From: an uncultured Sphingomonadales bacterium
GTDB lineage: Bacteria > Pseudomonadota > Alphaproteobacteria > Sphingomonadales > Sphingomonadaceae
Reading direction: 5' to 3'
NCBI GenBank assembly: GCA_903828025.1
Contig: CAIKKO010000062.1
Location: 1 to 5,812 of the forward strand
Length of the DNA: 5,812 nucleotides
Shown here: positions 1-5,707 of the stretch, one piece after another
Numbering within the stretch: position 1 is the stretch's first letter
Layout of the letters: every line of letters starts with the position of its first letter
Position numbers and translations under genes: made by a program
Notes under the pieces: model-generated
Told to the model about the DNA's origin: nothing
What the model saw: the letters and a program-made list of their open reading frames with translations, nothing else
Database searches by the model: none

Positions 1-317
1 CGCAGCGCGGCGGCGGCGGTTTCCTTGATGCCCGGCGTGGCCATCAGCGCGCGCGGATCGGCATTGAACACCGCGCCAAGGCTGCCGAAGCGCTGGAGCA
101 GCATGCGCGCGAGCGGCTTGACATCCTGCCGGGGGATCGCGGTCATCAGCAGATATTCGATCACCTCGTGATCACCGAGCGCATCGTCGCTCCCCTCCAG
201 CAGCCGCTTGCGCAGCCGCGCGCGGTGGCCTGACGTATCGAGCCCGGCCTCGCGCACGCGGTTGCGTTCGGTCGCAGCGGAATCGCGTTCAGGAAACAGG
301 CGGGGTTCGTCTGGCAT
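1..317 (-). CDS. radC: RadC family protein (UPF0758, JAB/MPN domain), N-terminal part
   Basis: Partial gene on the minus strand; the 105 N-terminal residues (MPDEPRLFPERD...) are present and the rest runs off the left edge. After a short polar leader, residues 30-105 match the N-terminal RadC module: GHRARLRKRLLEG (30-42), DHEVIEYLLMTAIPRQDVKP (49-68), the helix around LLQRFGSLGAVF (73-84), and a helix-hairpin-helix-like end TPGIKETAAAAL (94-105). The JAB/MPN metalloprotease-like domain, with its HxH...D metal ligands, would follow outside the window, so its integrity cannot be judged. The ATG at 317 has a CGGAG 4 bases upstream, a slightly short spacing. The gene is divergent from ydbH across a 74-base gap. 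RadC was historically linked to DNA repair, but that role is disputed and the biochemical function is unsettled. Family call secure, function not. Confidence 0.9.
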   Translation of the reverse strand, partial: MPDEPRLFPERDSAATERNRVREAGLDTSGHRARLRKRLLEGSDDALGDHEVIEYLLMTAIPRQDVKPLARMLLQRFGSLGAVFNADPRALMATPGIKETAAAAL

Positions 318-345
318 AGCACTCCGGGATCGGCGCGGGGCCGTA

Positions 346-361
346 AGGCAATGCATTGCCT
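346..361. promoter_or_regulatory. Perfect 16-bp palindrome between radC and ydbH; candidate operator
   Basis: AGGCAATGCATTGCCT is a perfect inverted repeat with no central spacer, and TAAGGCA...TGCCTAA (344-363) extends it with one mismatch. Its centre (353.5) is about 36 bases from the radC start codon and 38 bases from the ydbH start codon, so it sits midway between two divergent genes. This suggests a site for a dimeric regulator acting on both promoters, but no known binding motif is recognised. As RNA it could also fold as a 6-bp stem with a TGCA loop. No convincing -35/-10 pair was found in the gap on either strand. The regulatory role is inferred from symmetry and position only. Confidence 0.4.
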
Positions 362-391
362 AACCGGCGCGGCTGCGCAAGAAGGGGCGCG

Positions 392-3300
392 ATGACGGAC
401 GATACCGATTTGGCGATAGCGGCACAAAGCGGCGATCCGGCATCGTTGGCCGGGCCGGCGCCGCGCGCCCGGCGTCGACGCGCCGCGCTGGCGGCTGGTG
501 TGCTGATCGCGGCGGGAACCGGCCTGTGGCTGGCACGCGCGCCCATCGCGCAAGGCCTGATCGACCGGCAGCTAAGCCAGCTCGGCCTGCCCGGACACTA
601 CACCATCGATTCCATCGGGACCGCGCGCGAGGTGCTCACCGATATCGTGATCGGCGATCCGGCGCATCCCGATCTCACCATCGCGCGCGCCGAAGTGCAG
701 CTGGTCTATGGCCTGTTGGGCCCGAGGATCGGGCGGATTACACTGGAGCAGCCAAGGCTTTACGGGACCTATCGCGGCGGCAGGCTGAGCTTTGGCGCGC
801 TCGATCCGCTGCTGTTTCCCAAAACGAAGAGCACCGCGCCGTTCAGCCTGCCCGATCTCGATCTCAAGCTGGTCGATGGCCGCGCTCTGCTGGAAAGCGA
901 GTACGGACGGCTGGCGGTGAAGGCCGAAGGCGCGGGCAACCTGAGTGGCGGATTTGCCGGAACGCTGGCCGTGCTCGCGCCCGCCCCGCAGGCTGGCGGC
1001 TGCGCGGCGGACAAACTTACGGCTTATGGCAAAGTCTCGGTCGCGGCGGGGCGGCCGCGCTTTGCCGGGCCGGTGCGGCTCGCGGGCCTCACTTGCGGCA
1101 AGGCTCTGGCGCTCAAGGATGCGGCGCTGGCGCTCGATCTTACGGGCGAGAAGGATCTGGCCGGGGCCGCGATCAAGGGGCGGATGGAAAGCTCCGTGCT
1201 GGCAGCGCCGGGCGTTGCCGCGCAGTCGCTGGCGCTGGGCGGAGAACTGGTGCTGAAAGCGGGCGCGCTCCATGGCCATATCAAGGGCGATGCGGGCGGG
1301 GTGCAGACGGCGGGGTTGACCGCGCGCGCGCTCGGCCTTGATGGCGATCTGGACGCCAAAACGGGCGCAAATACGGACCTCTCCAACCTCGTGTTTCGCG
1401 GCACCGTTACCGGCAGTGCCCTCGCGCAAGGCACAGCGACCGCGCGCGCGCTGGCTGGGGCGCAGACGGCAGCGGCGGGCACTTTGGCGGCACCGCTGCT
1501 TGCCCGGCTGCGCGCGGCGCTGGGGCGCGAGGAGCGCGGCAGTCGTCTGGCGGGCGATGTGGTGCTGCGGCGCGAGCCGGAACGCTGGAGCCTGATTGTG
1601 CCCACGGCGCATGTGCTCGGAGGGAGCGGCGCGGCGCTGCTGGCGGTCTCGCGGCTGCAAGTGGCGGGCGAGGGGAGCGGTCTGCCGCGCCTCACCGGCA
1701 ATTTCGTCATGGCGGGCGCGGGGCTGCCGCCGATTACCGGGCGGATGGAACCTGCCAGCGGCGGCCGCCCGGCGCTCAAGCTGCGCATGGCCGAATACCG
1801 CGCGGGGACGGACGCGGTGGCGCTCCCACTGCTCGAAATCGCGCAAGATGCCCACGGCGCGCTGGCGTTTACCGGCATGGCGCAAGTCTCCGGCGCGATC
1901 CCCGGCGGCGCGGTGACCAACCTCAGGATGCCGATCTCGGGCAGCGTCAGCCCGCGCGGCGATCTGGCGCTGTGGGCGCAGTGCATCACGCCTGCGTTCG
2001 ACAGCCTGCACCTGGGCCAGCTTACACTCGACCGGCGGCAGCTGACGCTTTGTCCAGCCAAAGCAACCGGGGCAGGCGGGCAGGCCATCGTGCGCAGCGG
2101 TGCGCGCGGGCTGAGTGTCGCGCTGGGCACCTCGGCCTTCGTGTTGACCGGAAAGCTGGGCGAGACCCCGCTCATGCTCTCGACCGGTGCGATCGGGCTG
2201 GCTTGGCCGGGCACGCTCACCGCGCGCAGCGTCGATGTCGCGCTGGGGCCCAAGGATGCGCCGACGAAGCTGCGGCTCGGCAATCTGACCGCGCAGCTGG
2301 GCACGACGTTTGGCGGAACGTTCGATGGCGTCGAGGCGCGGCTGGCGGCGGTGCCGGTCGATGTGACCGGCGCGGCGGGCGCGTGGCGCTATGCGGGCGA
2401 TACGCTCACGCTCAGCGGCGTGCGCTTCGCGGCGACGGACCGGTTTGCGCCCGCGCGGTTCGAGAAACTCACGGCAGACAACGCAGTGCTGACAATGAAG
2501 GCGGGCCGGATCGACGCCGAAGCCCTGCTGCGCGAGCCGCTATCGCGGCGCGAGGTGGCGCGCGTGACCGTGCGGCACGATCTTGCCAGCACCAGCGGCC
2601 ATGCCGATCTCGCGGTGGATGCGCTGGTGTTCGATGACGGCAAAGTCGTGCCCGGCGCGGCCGGCGGTCTGCAGCCCAAGATGCTCACGCAACAGCTGCA
2701 AGGTGTCGTGACCAATGCGGTGGGCACGGTGCGCGGCAAAGGCCGGGTGGACTGGACGGCGGACACCATCACCAGTTCGGGCACCTTTGGCACCGACGGG
2801 TTCGATTTCGCCGCCGCGTTTGGCCCGGTGCGCGGGCTCAAGGGCGATTTCGTGTTCACCGATCTGATCGGCATGGTCACCGCACCGCACCAGCGGCTGT
2901 CGGTCGCCTCGATCAATCCGGGCATCGAGGTGACGTCCGGGGTGATTGATCTGGAACTGCTCGCCGGGCAGGTCTTGCGGCTCAATGGCGCGGTCTGGCC
3001 GTTCCTGGGCGGCACGCTGCACCTCGCGCCGACCGACCTGCGGCTCACCCAGCCTGAGGCGCGGCGCTTCACGCTCGATATCGAAGGCCTTGATGCGGCC
3101 AAGTTTCTTGAGCGCATGGAGATGGCCAACCTTTCGGCGACGGGCACGTTCGATGGGCACTTGCCGCTGGAGTTCGATGCGAACGGCGGGCGGATCGCGG
3201 GCGGCGCGCTCGTCTCGCGGCCGCCGGGAGGGACGGTCTCGTATGTCGGCGCGCTATCCTACAAAGACCTTTCGCAGATGGCGAACTTCGCGTTCGATGC

Positions 3301-3592
3301 GCTGAAATCGCTTGATTACACGCGCATGACCATCGGCATGAACGGCGATCTTGCGGGCGATGTGATCAGCAATGTCTCGTTCGACGGGATCAAGCAGGGC
3401 AGCGGCACCAAGCAGAACTTCATCACCCGGCAAGTCGCGAACCTGCCGCTCAAGTTCAACATCAATGTGCGTGCGCCGTTTTATCGCCTGATCAGCTCGA
3501 TGAACCCGCAGCCGCCGCCGGGCGTGCTGCCCCCCACCTTTCCGGCTCCTGCCAATGGCGTTCAGCCTCCGGCAAGCGCCGCCACGCCATAA
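392..3592 (+). CDS. ydbH: YdbH family AsmA-like intermembrane phospholipid transport protein
   Basis: A 1066-residue protein, longer than E. coli YdbH (about 880 aa). The N-terminus is cytoplasmic with a basic cluster RARRRR (25-30), then one membrane helix (about 31-48), then a long periplasmic part of alternating short strands, as expected for the beta-taco/AsmA-like superfamily (YdbH, YhdP, TamB). The C-terminal third (about 750-1030) has the features of the Pfam DctA-YdbH domain: VVPGAAGGLQPK, an LNGAVWPFLGGTLHLAP segment, HLPLEFDANGGRIAGGALVSRPPGG (923-947) and the strand LKFNINVR (1020-1027). A proline-rich tail (1038-1066) follows. Only four cysteines occur (204, 235, 531, 554). In E. 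coli, YdbH acts partly redundantly with YhdP and TamB in phospholipid delivery to the outer membrane, and it contacts YnbE; the same role is inferred here. The ATG at 392 follows GAAGGGG at 4-6 bases; an in-frame TTG at 356 lies inside the palindrome and is less likely. First gene of the set. Confidence 0.9.
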   Translation: MTDDTDLAIAAQSGDPASLAGPAPRARRRRAALAAGVLIAAGTGLWLARAPIAQGLIDRQLSQLGLPGHYTIDSIGTAREVLTDIVIGDPAHPDLTIARAEVQLVYGLLGPRIGRITLEQPRLYGTYRGGRLSFGALDPLLFPKTKSTAPFSLPDLDLKLVDGRALLESEYGRLAVKAEGAGNLSGGFAGTLAVLAPAPQAGGCAADKLTAYGKVSVAAGRPRFAGPVRLAGLTCGKALALKDAALALDLTGEKDLAGAAIKGRMESSVLAAPGVAAQSLALGGELVLKAGALHGHIKGDAGGVQTAGLTARALGLDGDLDAKTGANTDLSNLVFRGTVTGSALAQGTATARALAGAQTAAAGTLAAPLLARLRAALGREERGSRLAGDVVLRREPERWSLIVPTAHVLGGSGAALLAVSRLQVAGEGSGLPRLTGNFVMAGAGLPPITGRMEPASGGRPALKLRMAEYRAGTDAVALPLLEIAQDAHGALAFTGMAQVSGAIPGGAVTNLRMPISGSVSPRGDLALWAQCITPAFDSLHLGQLTLDRRQLTLCPAKATGAGGQAIVRSGARGLSVALGTSAFVLTGKLGETPLMLSTGAIGLAWPGTLTARSVDVALGPKDAPTKLRLGNLTAQLGTTFGGTFDGVEARLAAVPVDVTGAAGAWRYAGDTLTLSGVRFAATDRFAPARFEKLTADNAVLTMKAGRIDAEALLREPLSRREVARVTVRHDLASTSGHADLAVDALVFDDGKVVPGAAGGLQPKMLTQQLQGVVTNAVGTVRGKGRVDWTADTITSSGTFGTDGFDFAAAFGPVRGLKGDFVFTDLIGMVTAPHQRLSVASINPGIEVTSGVIDLELLAGQVLRLNGAVWPFLGGTLHLAPTDLRLTQPEARRFTLDIEGLDAAKFLERMEMANLSATGTFDGHLPLEFDANGGRIAGGALVSRPPGGTVSYVGALSYKDLSQMANFAFDALKSLDYTRMTIGMNGDLAGDVISNVSFDGIKQGSGTKQNFITRQVANLPLKFNINVRAPFYRLISSMNPQPPPGVLPPTFPAPANGVQPPASAATP

Positions 3593-3606
3593 GGAGCCTG
3601 CAATTG
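3591..3606 (+). promoter_or_regulatory. Strong Shine-Dalgarno overlapping the ydbH stop, 7 bases before a TTG codon
   Basis: AAGGAG (3591-3596) begins inside the ydbH TAA and stands 7 bases before TTG at 3604, which is in frame with ynbE. This is the best Shine-Dalgarno in the ydbH-ynbE junction. It implies either that ynbE translation starts at TTG 3604, giving a 97-residue precursor with the lipobox cysteine at residue 56, or that a ribosome loads here for coupling. The next supported start is ATG 3676, with GAGGGG (3661-3666) at 9 bases. Confidence 0.5.
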
Positions 3607-3675
3607 ACCCGATCCCGCAACCCTGCGACGAAGTGGCCCACGATGACGCATATGGTCTTTGAGGGGCATGACAGC

Positions 3676-3897
3676 ATGGCAGGCATACAGTTCGGGCCCA
3701 ATTGGATGAGGACTGGGCAGCTGCGTCTTGCAGCGGTGTTGATCCTTGGGCCCATGATGACCGGCGGCTGCATTACGGTGAAAGCGCCCGACAAGCCGAT
3801 CGTCATCGAGCTCAATATCAACATCAAGCAGGAAGTGGTCTACCGTCTGGCCGGTGACGCCAGCCAGACGATCGACAAGAACAAGGACATTTTCTGA
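3676..3897 (+). CDS. ynbE: YnbE family small outer-membrane lipoprotein
   Basis: A 73-residue precursor from the chosen ATG. It has a lipoprotein signal peptide: basic n-region ending GQLR, hydrophobic LAAVLILGPMM, and cysteine at residue 32 in TGGC. The mature chain starts CITVKAPDKPIVIELNINIK and ends DASQTIDKNKDIF, matching the YnbE pattern (APxxPI.I..N..I then an acidic xDLF-like end). Residue +2 after the cysteine is Ile, not Asp, so export to the outer membrane is expected. In E. coli, YnbE sits in the outer membrane and bridges to YdbH through beta-strand contacts. The start is uncertain: TTG 3604 has the best Shine-Dalgarno, ATG 3676 has GAGGGG at 9 bases, and ATG 3706 gives the most compact signal peptide but has no ribosome site. 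The stop overlaps the ydbL start by one base (TGATG), implying translational coupling. Confidence 0.85.
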   Translation: MAGIQFGPNWMRTGQLRLAAVLILGPMMTGGCITVKAPDKPIVIELNINIKQEVVYRLAGDASQTIDKNKDIF

Positions 3898-4286
3898 TGG
3901 CACGCAAAATCGGATTTTTTCAGTTCGCAGCGGTTTCGCTGGCCCTGGCCGGGATGATCCCGGCGGCCGCCTGGGCGCAGCGCGATCCGGTCTATGCGGC
4001 GGCGCGCGCCGCCGGGCAGGTGGGTGAGAAAGTCGATGGCTATCTCGGCTATGTCACGCCGCCGGCCCCCGCGCTCAAGGCGGTGATCGACGAGCTCAAC
4101 ATCAAGCGCAAGGCGGTCTATGCCAACAAGGCCTCTGCCGCCAAGGCAACCGTCGAGGAATATGCGCTCACTTCGGGCTGCCTGCTGATCTCGCAGACCC
4201 AGCCGGGGGAGAAGTATCAGGGCCCCGACGGCAGCTGGCAGACCCGGACCGCCGGATCGCCGCTGCGCGATTCGCGGTGTCCGTAA
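3897..4286 (+). CDS. ydbL: YdbL family (DUF1318) periplasmic protein
   Basis: A 129-residue protein with a Sec signal peptide: basic MARK, hydrophobic core 6-24, and probable cleavage after AWA at residue 27, leaving QRDPVYAAARAAG at the mature N-terminus. The mature chain has the DUF1318 features: GQVGEKVDGYLGYV (40-53), the helix ALKAVIDELNIKRKAVYANKA (59-79) and the C-terminal block QPGEKYQGPDGSWQTR (102-117). Two cysteines (95, 128) would lie in the periplasm. In E. coli, ydbL is the third gene of the same operon and its product helps keep YnbE in the proper assembly state with YdbH; the same is inferred here. Its ATG shares one base with the ynbE stop, the tightest junction in the cluster. 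I see no T-run hairpin terminator after the stop. Confidence 0.88.
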   Translation: MARKIGFFQFAAVSLALAGMIPAAAWAQRDPVYAAARAAGQVGEKVDGYLGYVTPPAPALKAVIDELNIKRKAVYANKASAAKATVEEYALTSGCLLISQTQPGEKYQGPDGSWQTRTAGSPLRDSRCP

Positions 4287-4376
4287 GGGCGATTGCGCAG
4301 CGCGCCAAAGGTTCGTTCCCGCAAAACCCCTTCGCATCTGCGGTAAAATCGCGGGATAAAGCCGTTTGCGGCGCGG

Positions 4377-4405
4377 TTGACTTGGCCCCGCCTGCTTCCT
4401 AAAGG
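4377..4405 (+). promoter_or_regulatory. Candidate housekeeping promoter for the atpIBE operon
   Basis: TTGACT (4377-4382) matches the -35 consensus at five of six positions. After exactly 17 bases it is followed by TAAAGG (4400-4405), a weak match to TATAAT but close to the alphaproteobacterial form in CCTAAAGG. It lies in the 193-base gap between ydbL and atpI, about 75 bases before the atpI start, a sensible leader length. A second TTGACG at 4416-4421 lacks a good -10 partner. The rest of the gap (4287-4376 and 4406-4479) shows no ORF or strong hairpin. Sequence match only. Confidence 0.45.
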
Positions 4406-4479
4406 GACCGCGCCCTTGACGGGGGAGAGTTTCCCGCGCCAGGTCTTTTTCGATGCGGCAACGCCAAGGAAAGGCTGGC

Positions 4480-4797
4480 ATGGTTGACGACCCTGACCGT
4501 GAGGACCCGATCGGCGCGGACCCCCGCATCGCATCGCTGGAAGAGAGGCTTGCCGCCGCTCGTCACAGCGAAGCGCTGCGGACCCGCACCGGCCAGCAGG
4601 GCGTCGACGCGGGATACCGCCTCGGCAACCAGGTTCTGGCCGAATTGCTGGGGGGTATGATCGGCGGTGCAGCGGTTGGCGTGGCCATTGATTGGCTTGT
4701 CGGTCGCGGCCACTGGGGCCTGTTGGTGATGCTGTCCCTCGGGACGGTGGTCGCCTTCAGAAACATCATCCGGATTGCGAACCGGCGTTCCGATTGA
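4480..4797 (+). CDS. atpI: F0F1 ATP synthase assembly protein AtpI (ATP synthase gene 1 family)
   Basis: A 105-residue protein with a polar, charged N-terminal half (MVDDPDREDPIGADPRIASLEERL...) that may form a short helix or coiled coil, then two membrane helices at about 52-73 and 79-97. The family signature is clear: GYRLGNQVLAELLGGMIGGAAVGVAIDW (45-72) with glycine-rich packing, and a closing RNIIRIANRR. AtpI is not part of the finished enzyme; family members are linked to assembly or stability of the c-ring. The ATG at 4480 is preferred because AAGGA stands 9 bases upstream; an in-frame ATG at 4453 adds nine residues but lacks a ribosome site. It is the first gene of the atpI-atpB-atpE group, as usual in alphaproteobacteria, where the F1 genes are normally elsewhere. 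Confidence 0.92.
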   Translation: MVDDPDREDPIGADPRIASLEERLAAARHSEALRTRTGQQGVDAGYRLGNQVLAELLGGMIGGAAVGVAIDWLVGRGHWGLLVMLSLGTVVAFRNIIRIANRRSD

Positions 4798-4814
4798 CCC
4801 TTTGTACCAAAGGG
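4798..4814 (+). promoter_or_regulatory. Perfect 7-bp hairpin between atpI and atpB
   Basis: CCCTTTG-TAC-CAAAGGG begins on the base after the atpI TGA. Stem of seven perfect pairs, loop of three. No T-run follows, so it does not look like an intrinsic terminator; it may stabilise or mark a processing point in the mRNA upstream of atpB. It lies 47 bases before the chosen atpB start. Structure seen; function inferred. Confidence 0.45.
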
Positions 4815-4861
4815 CCGCATCGGGAGGCCGTTTTGGCATAGCAGTGAAATGGGACCCGCAC

Positions 4862-5647
4862 GTGGCAGCCGAAGCCAAAGTTGATCCGATGCACCAGTTT
4901 GCGATCGAGCCGATGTTCGGCACGGAGCATTGGTCGATTGCCGGATTCAACATTGCGTTCACCAATTCCGCGTTGTGGATGCTGATTTCCGCGATTGTGC
5001 TCTATGCGTTCATGCTGGGCGGGATGAAGCGCGAGCTCGTACCCGGCCGCTGGCAGATGGCGGTCGAGAGCATGACCGGCTTCATCGAGAACATGCTGAG
5101 CGCGAACATCGGGCCCGAGGGCCGCAAGTATCTGCCTTACGTGTTCTCGCTGTTCATGTTCATCCTGTTCGCCAACTTGCTCGGCCTGCTGCCGCTGGGC
5201 CTGGTCGGCATTCACCCGTTCACGTTCACCAGCCACTTCACCGCTACCGGCGTGCTCGCGATCCTGTCGTTCAGCATCGTACTGATCGTGGGCTTCTGGA
5301 AGCACGGGCTGCACTTCTTCTCGCTGTTCATTCCGCACGGTACGCCGCTGCCGATGATCCCGCTGATCTTCATGATCGAGCTGGTCTCGTTCCTCGTGCG
5401 CCCCTTCAGCCTTGGCCTGCGACTGTTCGTGGCGATGATGGCCGGGCACGTGCTGCTCGAAGTGTTGTCCAGCTTCGTGATCGGCGGGGCGAACGCCGGG
5501 GTGTTCTTCATGGGGCTCGTCTCGATCCCCAGCTTCATCCTGATGGTCGCGATCTGCGCGCTCGAAATTCTTGTCGCGGGCATTCAGGCCTATGTCTTTG
5601 CGCTGCTGACGTCGCTCTACATCAACGACGCCGAGCATCTGCACTGA
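4862..5647 (+). CDS. atpB: F0F1 ATP synthase subunit a
   Basis: A 261-residue inner-membrane subunit a, which forms the proton half-channels beside the c-ring. Membrane helices fall near 34-51, 92-114, 124-145, 163-181 and 187-248 (a long helical pair). The essential arginine is R187 in RPFSLGLRLF (180-189), equivalent to E. coli R210. Q242 in AGIQAYVFALLTSLYI matches E. coli Q252. The channel residues E219 and H245 of E. coli appear swapped as H196 and E235, a known alternative arrangement. The start is taken as GTG 4862, giving MAAEAKVDPMHQF, with GGGA 7 bases upstream. GTG 4844 and TTG 4775 are in frame, but the latter would overlap atpI and the former has GGGAGG 16 bases away. It lies 64 bases after atpI and 60 before atpE. 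Confidence 0.96.
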   Translation: MAAEAKVDPMHQFAIEPMFGTEHWSIAGFNIAFTNSALWMLISAIVLYAFMLGGMKRELVPGRWQMAVESMTGFIENMLSANIGPEGRKYLPYVFSLFMFILFANLLGLLPLGLVGIHPFTFTSHFTATGVLAILSFSIVLIVGFWKHGLHFFSLFIPHGTPLPMIPLIFMIELVSFLVRPFSLGLRLFVAMMAGHVLLEVLSSFVIGGANAGVFFMGLVSIPSFILMVAICALEILVAGIQAYVFALLTSLYINDAEHLH

Positions 5648-5707
5648 GTTTTTAACAGTACAGTACCAATCAACCACCTGATTTTCATAGAAAAGGGAGT
5701 TTAAGTC
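5648..5707 (+). promoter_or_regulatory. AT-rich atpE leader with strong Shine-Dalgarno
   Basis: By my count 21 of 60 bases are G or C, in sharp contrast to the GC-rich genes around it. It opens with a T-run and TTTTTAACAGTA, contains a tandem CAGTA, and a small inverted repeat TTTTC-ATA-GAAAA (5682-5694) that ends at the Shine-Dalgarno AAGGGAG (5693-5699), 8 bases before the atpE ATG. In E. coli a U-rich leader before atpE raises translation of subunit c to match its high copy number in the ring; a similar role is inferred here. Confidence 0.5.

Noticed and set aside
1318..1452. Exact 15-base direct repeat GACCGCGCGCGCGCT at 1318-1332 and 1438-1452, 120 bases apart and in frame
   Set aside because: It encodes TARAL twice in an Ala-rich stretch, and the sequence between and around the copies is not duplicated. 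It is best explained by codon bias and low complexity.
572..2304. Long open frames on the minus strand opposite ydbH (up to 479 codons)
   Set aside because: They are rich in Arg, Ala and Gln in the way of GC-rich shadow frames, have no recognisable domain, and lie wholly inside a gene with a clear family match.
4319..4343. CCGCA...TGCGG inverted repeat in the ydbL-atpI gap as a terminator for ydbL
   Set aside because: Only five pairs with a 15-base loop and no T-run; too weak to call.
4416..4444. Second TTGACG as a -35 box upstream of atpI
   Set aside because: At 17 bases the -10 position reads CCAGGT, which does not resemble a -10 box.
4775..4861. Longer atpB starting at TTG 4775 or GTG 4844
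   Set aside because: The TTG form would overlap atpI and add residues unlike subunit a; the GTG form has its purine-rich site 16 bases away. GTG 4862 gives the expected N-terminus.
4766..5677. Minus-strand open frame of 303 codons opposite atpB
   Set aside because: Highly charged, His/Gln/Glu-rich product typical of the antisense of a membrane protein; atpB on the plus strand is unmistakable.
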